Source: Planctomycetota bacterium (GTDB taxonomy: Bacteria > Planctomycetota > SZUA-567 > H5-PLA8 > CALKMO01). From it: DNA of 16,578 nucleotides. The stretch covers positions 1 through 16,578 of the forward strand of contig JAOACM010000033.1 of assembly GCA_026417845.1 (NCBI GenBank). Direction: 5' to 3'. Of the stretch, positions 1 to 7,528 are shown in pieces. How positions within the stretch are numbered: the first letter of the stretch is position 1; the number at the start of each line of letters is the position of its first letter. A model generated the notes under the pieces. It worked only from the letters and a program-made list of their open reading frames with translations. It was not told the DNA's origin and did not search any database. The translations under genes were made by a program, and so were the position numbers.

Positions 1-3000
1 GGGGGGATATGGCCGGAGGGAGCGAGGGGCCTTCGAGGGTCGAGGTCCAGACAGCCCCGCCGTCAGAGTCGAGGCGGCGCAGCCTGCCGTCCTCAGCGGA
101 TGCCGCGACGAACCCTCCGTCCGGAGAGGTCCATACGGATGCCGATACTACCTTGAACTGCGGATCCTCGAGGCGGAAGACCCGCCTGCCGTCGGTCAAT
201 CCCAGGCAGACTAGGACACCGCTTTTCAGGACGAGCAGCAGCTTCGGGGAGTCGCCGATCCCCGCCGCGACCGGTTCGCAGGCCGGGGCCGCGCCGGCTT
301 CGACGGACCATTCGACCGTCCCCGAATGCTGGGCGACCCCGACCGCCCTGCCGTCGTCGGAGACGGCCGCGACCATGCCGGAGGCGGCGGCCGGCCCGAA
401 CGAGCACGACCTTCCGACCGTCGCGGTCCACGCGATCTTGCGGGCGGCGATGTCCACACCGTACAGGACCCCGTTCGAGCCGCAGGCGAAGGCGAAGTCG
501 CGCTTCGTCAGCCTGACGTGCCCGCAGACCACGCTGCCGGCTATTCCGCACGGGAGCCCGATTTCGCCGGTCTTCTCCAGCTCCTTCGACAGGAGCGCGA
601 TGCTCCCATCCGGCGTTCCGGCCAGAAATCCGCCGGGCATCGGCGACGGCGAGGCCCGCAGGTGCCAGTACTCGCGCGGAACCGGCTCCTCGCTGCCGTC
701 GGGCTTCCTCCGCGACGGCGCGTACCGGGAGACCTCGACGGACCGGATCGGATCAAGTCCGTTCAGCGAATATGCCGCGACCGATATGCCGACGGAAGCG
801 ACCAGACGATCCCCATCCAGGACTGGCGGGGCCGGCAGCGGAGCAGGCCAGCGGGCCGAGCGGACCGGAGCTTTGTCTAGGACGGCCGATACGGCCAGGT
901 CGGCCGGGCCGAGCCGGACGATCTTCACGCTCTTTTCCGCGAACCCCTTCCTGCGGAAGACCAGCTCTACGGATCTCGATGCCGGAAGCGGCGCCCACAG
1001 CGGAGTGCGTCCGAGGTGCCTGCCGTCGGCGGTCACGTCGGCGGGGGGAACGCTTTCGATCCTGACCGGTATCTCCAGTCCGCGCCTGCCCGCCGCCTCG
1101 TTCGGGAACCGCTCCAGAAGTTTAGCGTACAGCGATGACGCCTTCTCGCGGTCGCCGCGCGTCCATGCGGCGCGGGCGTCGGCCAGAAGTTCCTCGAAGG
1201 CGCCAAGACCGCGCGAGAGATCCTCGATCGCCCGCCGCGCCGTTTCCGCGGCCGGAAGATCGCCGAATTCGACCGGCACCCTGCGGTACTCCGCCAGGGC
1301 TTCCTCCGTACGTCCCGCCTCCCGTAGCCTTCGGGCCGATTCCAGAATGGCGGCGGCCCTGGCCATGCGGTCGCGGATTGCCGCGGCGCGCCCGGAGGCC
1401 GTGCGCGCCCACTGGCAGTCCGGCCACTCGGACACCGCGGCATCGAATTCCGCCAGCGCCTGTTCCGCCCTGCCCTCGCGTTCCAGGGACAACCCTATCT
1501 GCAGGTGCGCGCGCGCCCGCCCCTCGACATCCGCCAGTCGCCGCAGCCCCTCGTCGGCGGCGCGCGCCGGTTCGGATCCGGCCTCCGCCATCCGCACCGC
1601 CGCCTCGTAGGCCGCCCTGGCCTCACCGTACTTTCTGGCGCGCTCGAGGGCCAGGCCTTCCTCGACCTTCCGGCCCGCGGCCGCGAGCCTTCCGGCCGCC
1701 GTCTCGGCGGCCACCCGTTCCCTCAGACGGGCTGCCAGTTCCTCGATCCGTGTAGCGAACGGGCTTCGATGCTCCCTGGCCGCCAGCCGCTCCGCAGCGT
1801 CCAGCGCCTCTTTGTACCGCCCCGCCTCCTCCATCTTCCGGATCTCGTCCATCCTGCCCAGGACGGCATTCTCGTACATGGTCCAGGCCTGCCGGCGCTG
1901 GCCGAGTGCCATCCTGGCCTCCACGCCGTCGGGATCGTCAGCGTTTTTCAGATACCGGTCCAGTATCTCGACCGCCTCGGCGTACCTTCCCGCCTCCATG
2001 TGCTCCCTGCACGCACGGGAGACCTCCATATATGACTCGGCCATCCGGACCCTGCGCCGCTCGAGGTGCACGCTCGCGGCCGACAGCCCGGCGATAACCG
2101 CCGCGCCGGAACACAGGATCGCCGCCACCCGCTTGAGCTTGGCCCGCCGCTTATACTCCCTCGCCGCCTCGAGGTAGCTTATTCCCTCCGCCTCGACTTC
2201 GACCCCGCCGCGGCGCCGCGCCGCCTCTATGGCCCGGACCGTATCCTCGATCTGTCTGACGATCTCCTTCTTCTCGGCCTCGTCCGCGGCCGCGTCCCGC
2301 AGCCGGCGGTACAGGTTCAGCGCATCGGTGTACCGTCCGTGCGCCCTGTGCTCGCTGGCCAGCAGCCTCAGTTCTCCGCCCGGATAGGGAAAGATGCAGC
2401 CGTTGTCCAGCAGCTGGATGACGCCCTTGTAAACGTTGAGCCTGCCAAGACAGCTCCGCTTGACCACTGTCTCGAGCGTCCGGCCCTCGGCTATAAGGTC
2501 AATGACGCTCTTCAGGGCCGACGGGGCATCCTTCGCGAACTCGCGCCCCTTATCGGACAGCTTGAAGGCGAGAAACGGCGACGGCAGCCGTCTCTCCATC
2601 GCCTCCCATTCTTCCGCCCTCCGCGCCGCATCGAGCAGCATCGCCCGCACATCCAGCGAAACGCTTATCGCGCCTCCTCCGCTCTCCTCCTCCCCGCCGG
2701 CCCCGGCGTCGCTCCCGCCGCCGACGAATTCGAAATGAGCGCCCCGCCATGTGAACAGGTCGTATATCTCCTCCTCGACCTGAAACCGCAGAGCATCCTT
2801 GATATCCTTCTCCTTCACGGCCCCTTTGCCAAGGAGTATCTCGCCGAGCCTTCCGCCTTCCTTCCTCTGGACGGCCAGAGCTTCCCGCAGCTCGCCCTCC
2901 GATATCTTTCCCCTCGCGACAAGGATGTCTCCCAGCCGCGATCTCTCGCCCGGTCCCGAACACTTCAGGATCGCCTCGCCGCCGGAGAACGTGATGCGCT

Positions 3001-3109
3001 TCTCTCCCATCTCCCCGCTGAAGACGAGGGTCCCCGTGGCGTTCATATCGGATAACGCCTGGAACAGATCGGCTACGTTGATACCGTCCAGATCGCCCTT
3101 GAACCGCAT
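1..3109 (-). CDS. DUF4388/MshEN-like, TM, TPR-like, PEGA and PQQ-like propeller protein (3' end beyond window)
   Basis: One uninterrupted minus-strand frame runs from ATG at 3109 to the left edge with no stop, giving about 1036 residues. The N-terminus MRFKGDLDG...TGTLVF is DUF4388-like. Nested in it at residues 58-81 and 87-110 are two copies of the 24-residue MshEN pattern (RLG at the start, G at position 10, L/I at 17, L at 21, Q at 24) with a 5-residue spacer. MshEN domains bind c-di-GMP in known proteins. The DUF4388 tail (EEEIYDLFTW...FEF) follows at about 113-128. Then come a helical segment (195-235), one membrane helix (about 328-346), TPR-like Ala/Glu/Arg-rich helices (350-675), a PEGA domain (about 680-745, IESVPPADVTADGRHLGRTP) and PQQ-like propeller blades to the edge. 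The function is inferred to be a membrane-anchored sensor or scaffold. An in-frame ATG at 3148 exists but has no ribosome site; GGAGAGG precedes the chosen start at a rather long distance (13 nt). Confidence 0.88.
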   Translation of the reverse strand, partial: MRFKGDLDGINVADLFQALSDMNATGTLVFSGEMGEKRITFSGGEAILKCSGPGERSRLGDILVARGKISEGELREALAVQRKEGGRLGEILLGKGAVKEKDIKDALRFQVEEEIYDLFTWRGAHFEFVGGGSDAGAGGEEESGGGAISVSLDVRAMLLDAARRAEEWEAMERRLPSPFLAFKLSDKGREFAKDAPSALKSVIDLIAEGRTLETVVKRSCLGRLNVYKGVIQLLDNGCIFPYPGGELRLLASEHRAHGRYTDALNLYRRLRDAAADEAEKKEIVRQIEDTVRAIEAARRRGGVEVEAEGISYLEAAREYKRRAKLKRVAAILCSGAAVIAGLSAASVHLERRRVRMAESYMEVSRACREHMEAGRYAEAVEILDRYLKNADDPDGVEARMALGQRRQAWTMYENAVLGRMDEIRKMEEAGRYKEALDAAERLAAREHRSPFATRIEELAARLRERVAAETAAGRLAAAGRKVEEGLALERARKYGEARAAYEAAVRMAEAGSEPARAADEGLRRLADVEGRARAHLQIGLSLEREGRAEQALAEFDAAVSEWPDCQWARTASGRAAAIRDRMARAAAILESARRLREAGRTEEALAEYRRVPVEFGDLPAAETARRAIEDLSRGLGAFEELLADARAAWTRGDREKASSLYAKLLERFPNEAAGRRGLEIPVRIESVPPADVTADGRHLGRTPLWAPLPASRSVELVFRRKGFAEKSVKIVRLGPADLAVSAVLDKAPVRSARWPAPLPAPPVLDGDRLVASVGISVAAYSLNGLDPIRSVEVSRYAPSRRKPDGSEEPVPREYWHLRASPSPMPGGFLAGTPDGSIALLSKELEKTGEIGLPCGIAGSVVCGHVRLTKRDFAFACGSNGVLYGVDIAARKIAWTATVGRSCSFGPAAASGMVAAVSDDGRAVGVAQHSGTVEWSVEAGAAPACEPVAAGIGDSPKLLLVLKSGVLVCLGLTDGRRVFRLEDPQFKVVSASVWTSPDGGFVAASAEDGRLRRLDSDGGAVWTSTLEGPSLPPAISP

Positions 3110-3253
3110 ATGCCGGATAGCGCCTCTCCGCTGGCGGCGCCGACGCATGGAGCTACGGGCATGCCTTTTTCCGCCGGAAGGGATCCCGCGTTCCCTCCTC
3201 GTGCGGGAACTTACGGCCGCCGTAAAAACTCCATATCCTTCCGCCGCCCTCCG

Positions 3254-3283
3254 CCGCGCCTTTCCCGTGAAAGGGAAACGCGG
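3254..3283 (-). other. Leader hairpin upstream of the DUF4388 gene
   Basis: CCGCG and TTTCCC (3254-3258, 3261-3266) pair with GGGAAA and CGCGG (3273-3283), leaving a 6-nt loop and a 2-nt bulge: an 11-bp stem about 145 bases before the start codon. No T-run follows on either strand, so a simple terminator is unlikely. A leader or regulatory RNA structure is possible but not matched to any known class. Confidence 0.45.
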
Positions 3284-3387
3284 CCCCGGGATGGCAGATA
3301 GCTTTGCCCGCCCGCCGGACAAACCGGTATCGCCTTGTAACATCGAGCCGCCAGCCAAGGTGTAAAAACACGGTGTACGAGCTTCGA

Positions 3388-3423
3388 GTTATAGCAGATT
3401 AGACCTGCCGAGGCCAAAGTCAA
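3388..3423 (-). promoter_or_regulatory. Probable sigma-70-type promoter for the DUF4388 gene
   Basis: On the minus strand TTGGCC (3412-3417) is followed after 18 bp by TATAAC (3388-3393), matching 4/6 and 5/6 of the -35 and -10 consensus. An overlapping TTGACT (3418-3423) pairs with TAATCT at 16 bp as an alternative. It would give a leader of roughly 270 nt. This is a sequence match only. Confidence 0.45.
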
Positions 3424-3653
3424 GACGCGGAAAAGCGGTGAGGGGGGATTCTATCATTCATGACGTCCCCACGATGACTCGGGGGAGGCGCCCTGGCCCG
3501 ATGCGGCGAGGCAACAGGGTACCGGAACGGCCGGGGCGAAGCCCAGGCGATCCACGCTCCCGCATCCGCGCGCCCGGAGCGCAGATGTCGGGTGCCGCCA
3601 TGCAGCCAGCATGGGGACCGGGTGCCGCCGGGCGCGGCTCCGATCCGGCGGCA

Positions 3654-3778
3654 GATAACCATCTGCCGCGATCGGGAAGGGCCGCTGCCCGCAGCGGTGC
3701 GCCCGGACGAGGCCGCAAGGCGCGGCCACAGATACGCTCAGCCTGCTGTCCCCCGACTGTGGCGCGGTAAACAATTAC
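3654..3778 (-). mobile_element. Palindromic MITE-like element, copy C (diverged, reverse orientation)
   Basis: The right end reads GTAATTGTTTACCGCG on the minus strand, and the interior aligns with copy B through a G-run, AGCG, TATCTG and CCGGGCG...ACCGCTGC. The left end G(A)TAACCATCTGCC differs from GTAATTGTTTGCC by one insertion and transitions only. The flanks are CGGCGGCA (3646-3653) and GGGCGGCA (3779-3786), a 7/8 target duplication. A perfect 7-bp hairpin CCGCTGC/GCAGCGG with a 2-nt loop sits at 3682-3697, 28 bp from the end. The element begins 9 bp after the Der stop and would be transcribed as its 3' UTR. Confidence 0.75.
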
Positions 3779-3787
3779 GGGCGGCAG

Positions 3788-5269
3788 TCACGGGCCGCCC
3801 TGTGCGCCGCTTCCGCGCTGTTTCGGTTTGAAGACGATCCTGATCGGGACGTGCTCCAGGCCGAGCGATCCGGCCAGCTGCCGCCGCAGATATCTTTCGT
3901 ATACATCGTCTATCGCGTCGTGGTGGTTGCAGAATATGGCGAAAGTCGGCGGGTGGACGCCGGTCTGGACTCCGTAGAGGAGTCTCGGCTTCCGGCCTTT
4001 CCTTGCTGGCGGCTCGTGGCGTCTTTCCGCCTCCGTTATCGCCCTGTTCAGCACCGGCGTGGGTATTCGAGTCCCCGACTTCCTGTAGAGGGAGAGCGCC
4101 AGGTCCACCGCGGCCCACACCCGCCTGCCCTCCAGCGCCGAAACGAACTCGGTCGGCGCCTCGATCATGTTGGGCATGGCCTCGTCCAGAGCCGCCTCGT
4201 ACTCGCGGCGCGACGCTTTCCCAGCCAGATCCCACTTGTTTACCACTTTCACGACCGGCCTGAAGGTTTCGATCGCCATGGCGGCGATGCGCCTGTCCAG
4301 GGAGGTGATGCCTTCGGGCGCATCGAACATAAGCATTATGACGTCGGCCCTGCGCATGGCCTCCTCGCTCCTCAGCCTGCTGAAAAACTCCGCCGCCGAC
4401 CTGGCTTCGCTCCTCCTGCGCATCCCGGCGGTGTCCACAATCACGAAGTGTCTGCCGTCGCGTTCTATCTCGACGTCTACGCTGTCGCGGGTGGTGCCGG
4501 GTTTTTCGGAGACTATCTGCCGGTTTTCGCCTGCCAGGGCGTTAACGAACGAGCTCTTCCCGACGTTCCGGCGTCCGACGATGGCTATCTTCGGGATGCC
4601 GGCCCACGGGTCGTCCGCCCCGGATTCGTCCGCGCCGGCATCCTCCACGGTCCCGGCAGCCGCGCCGTACCCGCAGACTGGATGATCTTCCGCAGTCTGG
4701 CGGTTCCCGGCGGTTCCTCCGGTCGGAGCGCCGCCTCCGGCCGCTCCGGGCAGCCTCGCCGCCACCTCCCACGCCAGCTCTTCCAGCCCGCGACGGTGGG
4801 CCGCGGATATGCTGATCGTGGGATCGAAGCCGAGGGCGGAGAATTCAGCCGCCGCCAGCGATCCCTCCCTTCCCTCGGTCTTGTTGACGGCGGCCACTAC
4901 AGGCTTGGAGTACCCTCGAAGGCGGGTGGCGATCTCTCTGTCGGCGGGCGTCAGCCCGTCCAGCGCATCGAGCACGAATATCAGCACGTCGGCCGTCTCG
5001 CACGCGGCTTCTATCTGCGCCTCGACGGCCTTCGCTATATCCGGGTCGTCCACGATCCCGATGCCGCCGGTGTCCACAAGGTCGCAGAGCCTGCCGGCGA
5101 GCCGGACCGGGTGCAGTATCCTGTCGCGGGTCGTCCCGGCCTCCCTGTCGGTTATCGCCGCGCGCCTGCCAAGCAGCGCGTTGAAGAGCGTGGATTTGCC
5201 CACGTTCGGACGCCCAACTATGGCTATGCGTGGCCTTCGACGGATATGCCCGATGCCCTGATCGCACAT
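3788..5269 (-). CDS. der: GTPase Der (EngA), ribosome assembly
   Basis: Tandem-GTPase protein of 493 residues required for 50S subunit maturation in bacteria. G domain 1 has GRPNVGKS (19-26), GTTRD (45-49), DTGG (66-69) and NKTE (129-132). G domain 2 has GRRNVGKS (232-239), GTTRD (258-262), DTAG (279-282) and NKWD (344-347). The KH-like C-terminal domain spans about 395-485. ATG at 5269 is preceded by GGAG at 7-nt spacing. Two oddities: the inter-domain linker (about 175-226) is long and Ala/Gly/Asp-rich, and the first G4 motif ends in Glu instead of the usual Asp. The identification itself is secure. The gene stands alone: a palindromic element starts 9 bp after its stop and another lies upstream, between it and the divergent regulator gene. 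Confidence 0.97.
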   Translation of the reverse strand: MCDQGIGHIRRRPRIAIVGRPNVGKSTLFNALLGRRAAITDREAGTTRDRILHPVRLAGRLCDLVDTGGIGIVDDPDIAKAVEAQIEAACETADVLIFVLDALDGLTPADREIATRLRGYSKPVVAAVNKTEGREGSLAAAEFSALGFDPTISISAAHRRGLEELAWEVAARLPGAAGGGAPTGGTAGNRQTAEDHPVCGYGAAAGTVEDAGADESGADDPWAGIPKIAIVGRRNVGKSSFVNALAGENRQIVSEKPGTTRDSVDVEIERDGRHFVIVDTAGMRRRSEARSAAEFFSRLRSEEAMRRADVIMLMFDAPEGITSLDRRIAAMAIETFRPVVKVVNKWDLAGKASRREYEAALDEAMPNMIEAPTEFVSALEGRRVWAAVDLALSLYRKSGTRIPTPVLNRAITEAERRHEPPARKGRKPRLLYGVQTGVHPPTFAIFCNHHDAIDDVYERYLRRQLAGSLGLEHVPIRIVFKPKQRGSGAQGGP

Positions 5270-5311
5270 GCCCTGTCTCCGCCGGACTATCCCCCATTCC
5301 CCCCGTCCAAT

Positions 5312-5442
5312 GTAATTGTCTGCCGTGCCCGTATATTGAGGCGCAGCGGCATGGCGGTCTTATTTGCAGCAGCGCCGTTGCCGCTCCGTTCGGACAGGCC
5401 ACTACAAACAGCCGCCGCCACCAGAACGTGGTAAACAACTAC
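5312..5442 (+). mobile_element. Palindromic MITE-like element, copy A (intact, 131 bp)
   Basis: It starts GTAATTGTCTGCC and ends GGTAAACAACTAC, so the ends are inverted repeats. A perfect 8-bp duplication CGTCCAAT flanks it (5304-5311 and 5443-5450). It is the same length as copy B and clearly homologous along the left half (shared core CGGTCTTATYTGCAG). An internal stem pairs AGCGGCA (5345-5351) with TGCCGCT (5379-5385), continued by GGCG/CGCC. GTAA termini with 8-bp duplications are the known signature of IS66-family elements. No coding capacity. Confidence 0.92.
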
Positions 5443-5501
5443 CGTCCAATATTATTTCCCCCGCCGCATACGGCGCCAGATACGAACTATCGAAGTGCGC
5501 T

Positions 5502-5598
5502 TGGCGTATCGCTGCGGATGCGAAGGCGCGACCGTCTCCCGTTCCCCATGTTGCCCCCCCATCGATCGCAAAAGAAAACTTCCTCAGTGGCGTATCGC
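5502..5598 (+). repeat. 11-bp direct repeat TGGCGTATCGC, two copies
   Basis: Identical 11-mers lie at 5502-5512 and 5588-5598, 86 bp apart, upstream of the regulator gene. They could be binding sites for a DNA-binding protein, possibly the regulator itself, but nothing else in the sequence shows this. Confidence 0.4.
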
Positions 5599-5617
5599 GC
5601 CGACAGGGCGGCTGTCT

Positions 5618-5661
5618 TTCCGCCGGGCAATCGCGTTTTTCCGCCCGGAGAAGTGGCGGAA
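5618..5661 (+). promoter_or_regulatory. Long-range hairpin upstream of the response regulator
   Basis: TTCCGCC (5618-5624) pairs with GGCGGAA (5655-5661), and inside it GGGC pairs with GCCC (alternatively CCGGGC 5623-5628 with GCCCGG 5643-5648). It sits about 95 bases before the start codon and has no terminal T-run. It may be a leader structure or an operator. Confidence 0.35.
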
Positions 5662-5756
5662 GGACGAGGCATGGTTTATATATCATATTACGTGATGGAA
5701 ATTTCCGGGACGGACGGACTGGGGAGATTGTGATCGTACCGAGCGGGGGTCGCGCC

Positions 5757-7400
5757 ATGGAAGGGATCGGAGAAAGCCGGAAAATACTGATAGTCGAGGA
5801 CGATGCGGCGCTGGCTGAGCTGCTCGCATTCCAGCTCCGTCGCGAAGGCTACGATACGGCCGTCGTCGGAACCGGCGAGCAGGCCCTGGCGCTCGTCGCC
5901 GCCTCGCCGCCGGATCTGGTCCTGCTGGACATAATGCTGCCGGGTACGGATGGCGTGGCGGTCCTCTCCGAAATCGCCGCCTCCCACCCGGACCTTCCCG
6001 TCGTAATGATGACGGCCGCCGGCACGATAGACCTGGCGGTTTCGTGCATGAAGAAGGGCGCCTACGACTTTCTGGCCAAGCCCTTCGAGTTCGAGCGGTT
6101 GCGGGCGATAGTGCAGAACGCGCTCAGGTTGCGCGACATGACGGTCAGAGTGCGGCGCCTGGAACGCCAGGTTGCCGACATGCACGCATTCGATCACATC
6201 GTGGCGTTTTCGCCCGGGATGAAGGAGGCGGTAGAGGCGGCCAGGCGTGCAGCGTCCAGCGGGGCCAACGTGCTGCTGCTGGGCGAGAGCGGGGGGGGCA
6301 AGGAAGTGCTGGCCAGGGCGATCCATTTCAATGGCCCCAGACGATCGGGACCGTTCGTCGCGGTGAATTGCGGAGCGATTCCGGAGGGGCTGCTGGAGAG
6401 CGAGCTGTTCGGCCACGAGAAAGGCGCGTTCACCGGCGCGTTCCAGCGCCGCGCCGGATGCTTCGAGCAGGCCCACGGCGGCACGCTCTTCCTCGACGAA
6501 ATAGCCGAGATGCGGCCGGACATGCAGGTGAGGCTCCTGAGGGCCATCGAGCGGCGCGAGATAAGGCGGGTCGGCGGCGACAGGACCATAACCGTGGACG
6601 TGAGGATAATATCGGCCACCAATCAGAACCTGGCGGCCAGGATGAGGGAGCAGAAATTCCGCGAGGACCTCTACTACAGGCTGGCCGTCCTGATCGTGCG
6701 CATACCGCCGCTGCGGGATCGCGTCGAGGATATCGAGCCGCTGGCGGAGCGGTTCCTGAGGGAGATGCGGGAGCGGACCGACATCCCGGCCCGGCGGCTC
6801 TCGCCGGAGGCGGCGGCCGCGCTTAAGCGATACCGCTGGCCGGGCAACGCACGCGAGCTGCGCAACGCTATCGAGAGGGCGGCCGTGTTCGAGGAATCCG
6901 ACACCATACGCGTGGAAAACCTGCCGCAGGAGATACGCGAGCTGGCATCAGCCACGGGGGCATTCGAGGCGGTGGCGGCAGCTGCGGGGGCCGGACAGAC
7001 CGCCCCTGCCGTTGCATATGCCCAGCATTCCGCCCCGCCGGCAGACTGGCGCGCGACCCCATCCGCACCCGCGATCCCGCCGGGCAACACGCAACCCCGC
7101 TCCGCAGACGGATATTCCAAGCCTCCCGCTGCGGCCCCCCGCGAAACGCCCGGAAGTCCGCCGGCAGAAGACGGACGGATACTGACGATGGAGGAGGAGG
7201 AGCGGAGGATAATCACGAGGGCGCTGGCTCTTACGGGGGGGAACATAAGCGATGCCGCGCGCAGGCTGGGTTTGCACCGCTCCACTCTCCACAGAAAACT
7301 GGTGCGTTATGGACTGGCCACGCCGGACCAGATTGATAAGGCGGACGGCAGGGAAAACGCGGAAGTCGAAGGATCAGACGGGCCGGGGAACGGACAGTGA
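5757..7400 (+). CDS. NtrC-family sigma-54-dependent response regulator
   Basis: 547 residues with the full receiver, AAA+ and HTH layout. Receiver domain 9-125: acidic pocket E14/D15/D16, phospho-acceptor D58 (LLDIMLPGTDG), T86 and K108. AAA+ domain about 145-390: Walker A GESGGGKE (176-183), the sigma-54 contact loop GAFTGA (223-228), Walker B GGTLFLDE ending at 248, FREDLYYRL (301-309) and sensor II WPGNARELRN (361-370). A Pro/Ala-rich linker leads to a Fis-type HTH at about 496-520 (NISDAARRLGLHRSTLHRKL). Walker A has Gly where most family members have Thr (GESGTGKE). It should activate RNA polymerase-sigma-54 at unknown promoters. The frame stays open to 5364, but homology begins after ATG 5757, which is preceded by GGGGG; GTG at 5730 is an alternative. 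The likely partner is the kinase at 8810. Confidence 0.95.
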   Translation: MEGIGESRKILIVEDDAALAELLAFQLRREGYDTAVVGTGEQALALVAASPPDLVLLDIMLPGTDGVAVLSEIAASHPDLPVVMMTAAGTIDLAVSCMKKGAYDFLAKPFEFERLRAIVQNALRLRDMTVRVRRLERQVADMHAFDHIVAFSPGMKEAVEAARRAASSGANVLLLGESGGGKEVLARAIHFNGPRRSGPFVAVNCGAIPEGLLESELFGHEKGAFTGAFQRRAGCFEQAHGGTLFLDEIAEMRPDMQVRLLRAIERREIRRVGGDRTITVDVRIISATNQNLAARMREQKFREDLYYRLAVLIVRIPPLRDRVEDIEPLAERFLREMRERTDIPARRLSPEAAAALKRYRWPGNARELRNAIERAAVFEESDTIRVENLPQEIRELASATGAFEAVAAAAGAGQTAPAVAYAQHSAPPADWRATPSAPAIPPGNTQPRSADGYSKPPAAAPRETPGSPPAEDGRILTMEEEERRIITRALALTGGNISDAARRLGLHRSTLHRKLVRYGLATPDQIDKADGRENAEVEGSDGPGNGQ

Positions 7401-7432
7401 GCGATCGGCGCGACACCCGTGGAAGGCTTTCT

Positions 7433-7528
7433 GCCCGGCCGGCGGAAGTCTCTGATTTTGAGCTTGTTCAGAACCTCCGGTCGGGAAAGGAAGCAGCATC
7501 GAGTCCGGAACTCCGCACCCGGGCTTTT
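7433..7528 (+). ncRNA. ffs: Candidate small bacterial SRP RNA (divergent or degraded)
   Basis: The outer helix pairs GCCCGG (7433-7438) with CCGGGC (7519-7524) and GCGGA (7442-7446) with TCCGC (7512-7516), followed by TTTT, giving a ~92-nt RNA of SRP size. The middle has GAACCTC (7471-7477) and GGTCGGGAAAGGAAGCAGC, which matches the canonical domain IV segment GGTCCGGAAGGAAGCAGC with one substitution and one inserted A. The bases before it (usually GTCA) are shortened, so the symmetric loop is not canonical. It could be a divergent SRP RNA, a degraded copy, or a chance resemblance. No promoter was identified. Confidence 0.45.

Larger units (their letters stand above)
3110..3653. other. Intergenic leader and hairpin-rich stretch
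   Basis: No convincing gene is seen. The half nearer 3109 is the probable leader of the DUF4388 gene. It contains a GTTCCC/GGGAAC stem (3190-3195 with 3205-3210), a 7-codon ATG-to-TAA frame on the minus strand (3234 to 3211) preceded by GGAAGGAT, and the hairpin listed at 3254-3283. The other half (about 3490-3645) is dense in short inverted repeats and has an 11-bp direct repeat CGGGTGCCGCC at 3589 and 3619. Open frames here have no recognisable protein character. Confidence 0.6.
5443..5756. other. Upstream region of the response regulator gene
   Basis: No gene is seen. The region carries a direct repeat TGGCGTATCGC (5502-5512 and 5588-5598), the hairpin at 5618-5661, and an AT-rich tract (about 5675-5690, TTTATATATCATATTA) that is the only promoter-like sequence but has no good -35 at 17 bp. 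No sigma-54 site with the required GG/GC spacing was found. Confidence 0.5.

Noticed and set aside
9..1610. Plus-strand open frame of 533 codons, and the one at 2066-3055
   Set aside because: Antisense to the DUF4388/PEGA/propeller gene, whose minus frame shows clear domains throughout. The plus frames are Arg/Ser/Pro/Ala-rich shadows of GC-biased codons.
3284..3420. Possible c-di-GMP (GEMM) riboswitch in the DUF4388 leader
   Set aside because: Attractive given the MshEN motifs, but the conserved GEMM core and paired helices could not be found on the minus strand.
3851..5434. Plus-strand 527-codon frame opposite Der
   Set aside because: Der is unambiguous on the other strand; the plus frame has no recognisable domain.
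5364..5756. N-terminal extension of the response regulator
   Set aside because: The frame is open, but the translated sequence passes through the palindromic element and is unlike protein; the receiver domain begins right after ATG 5757.
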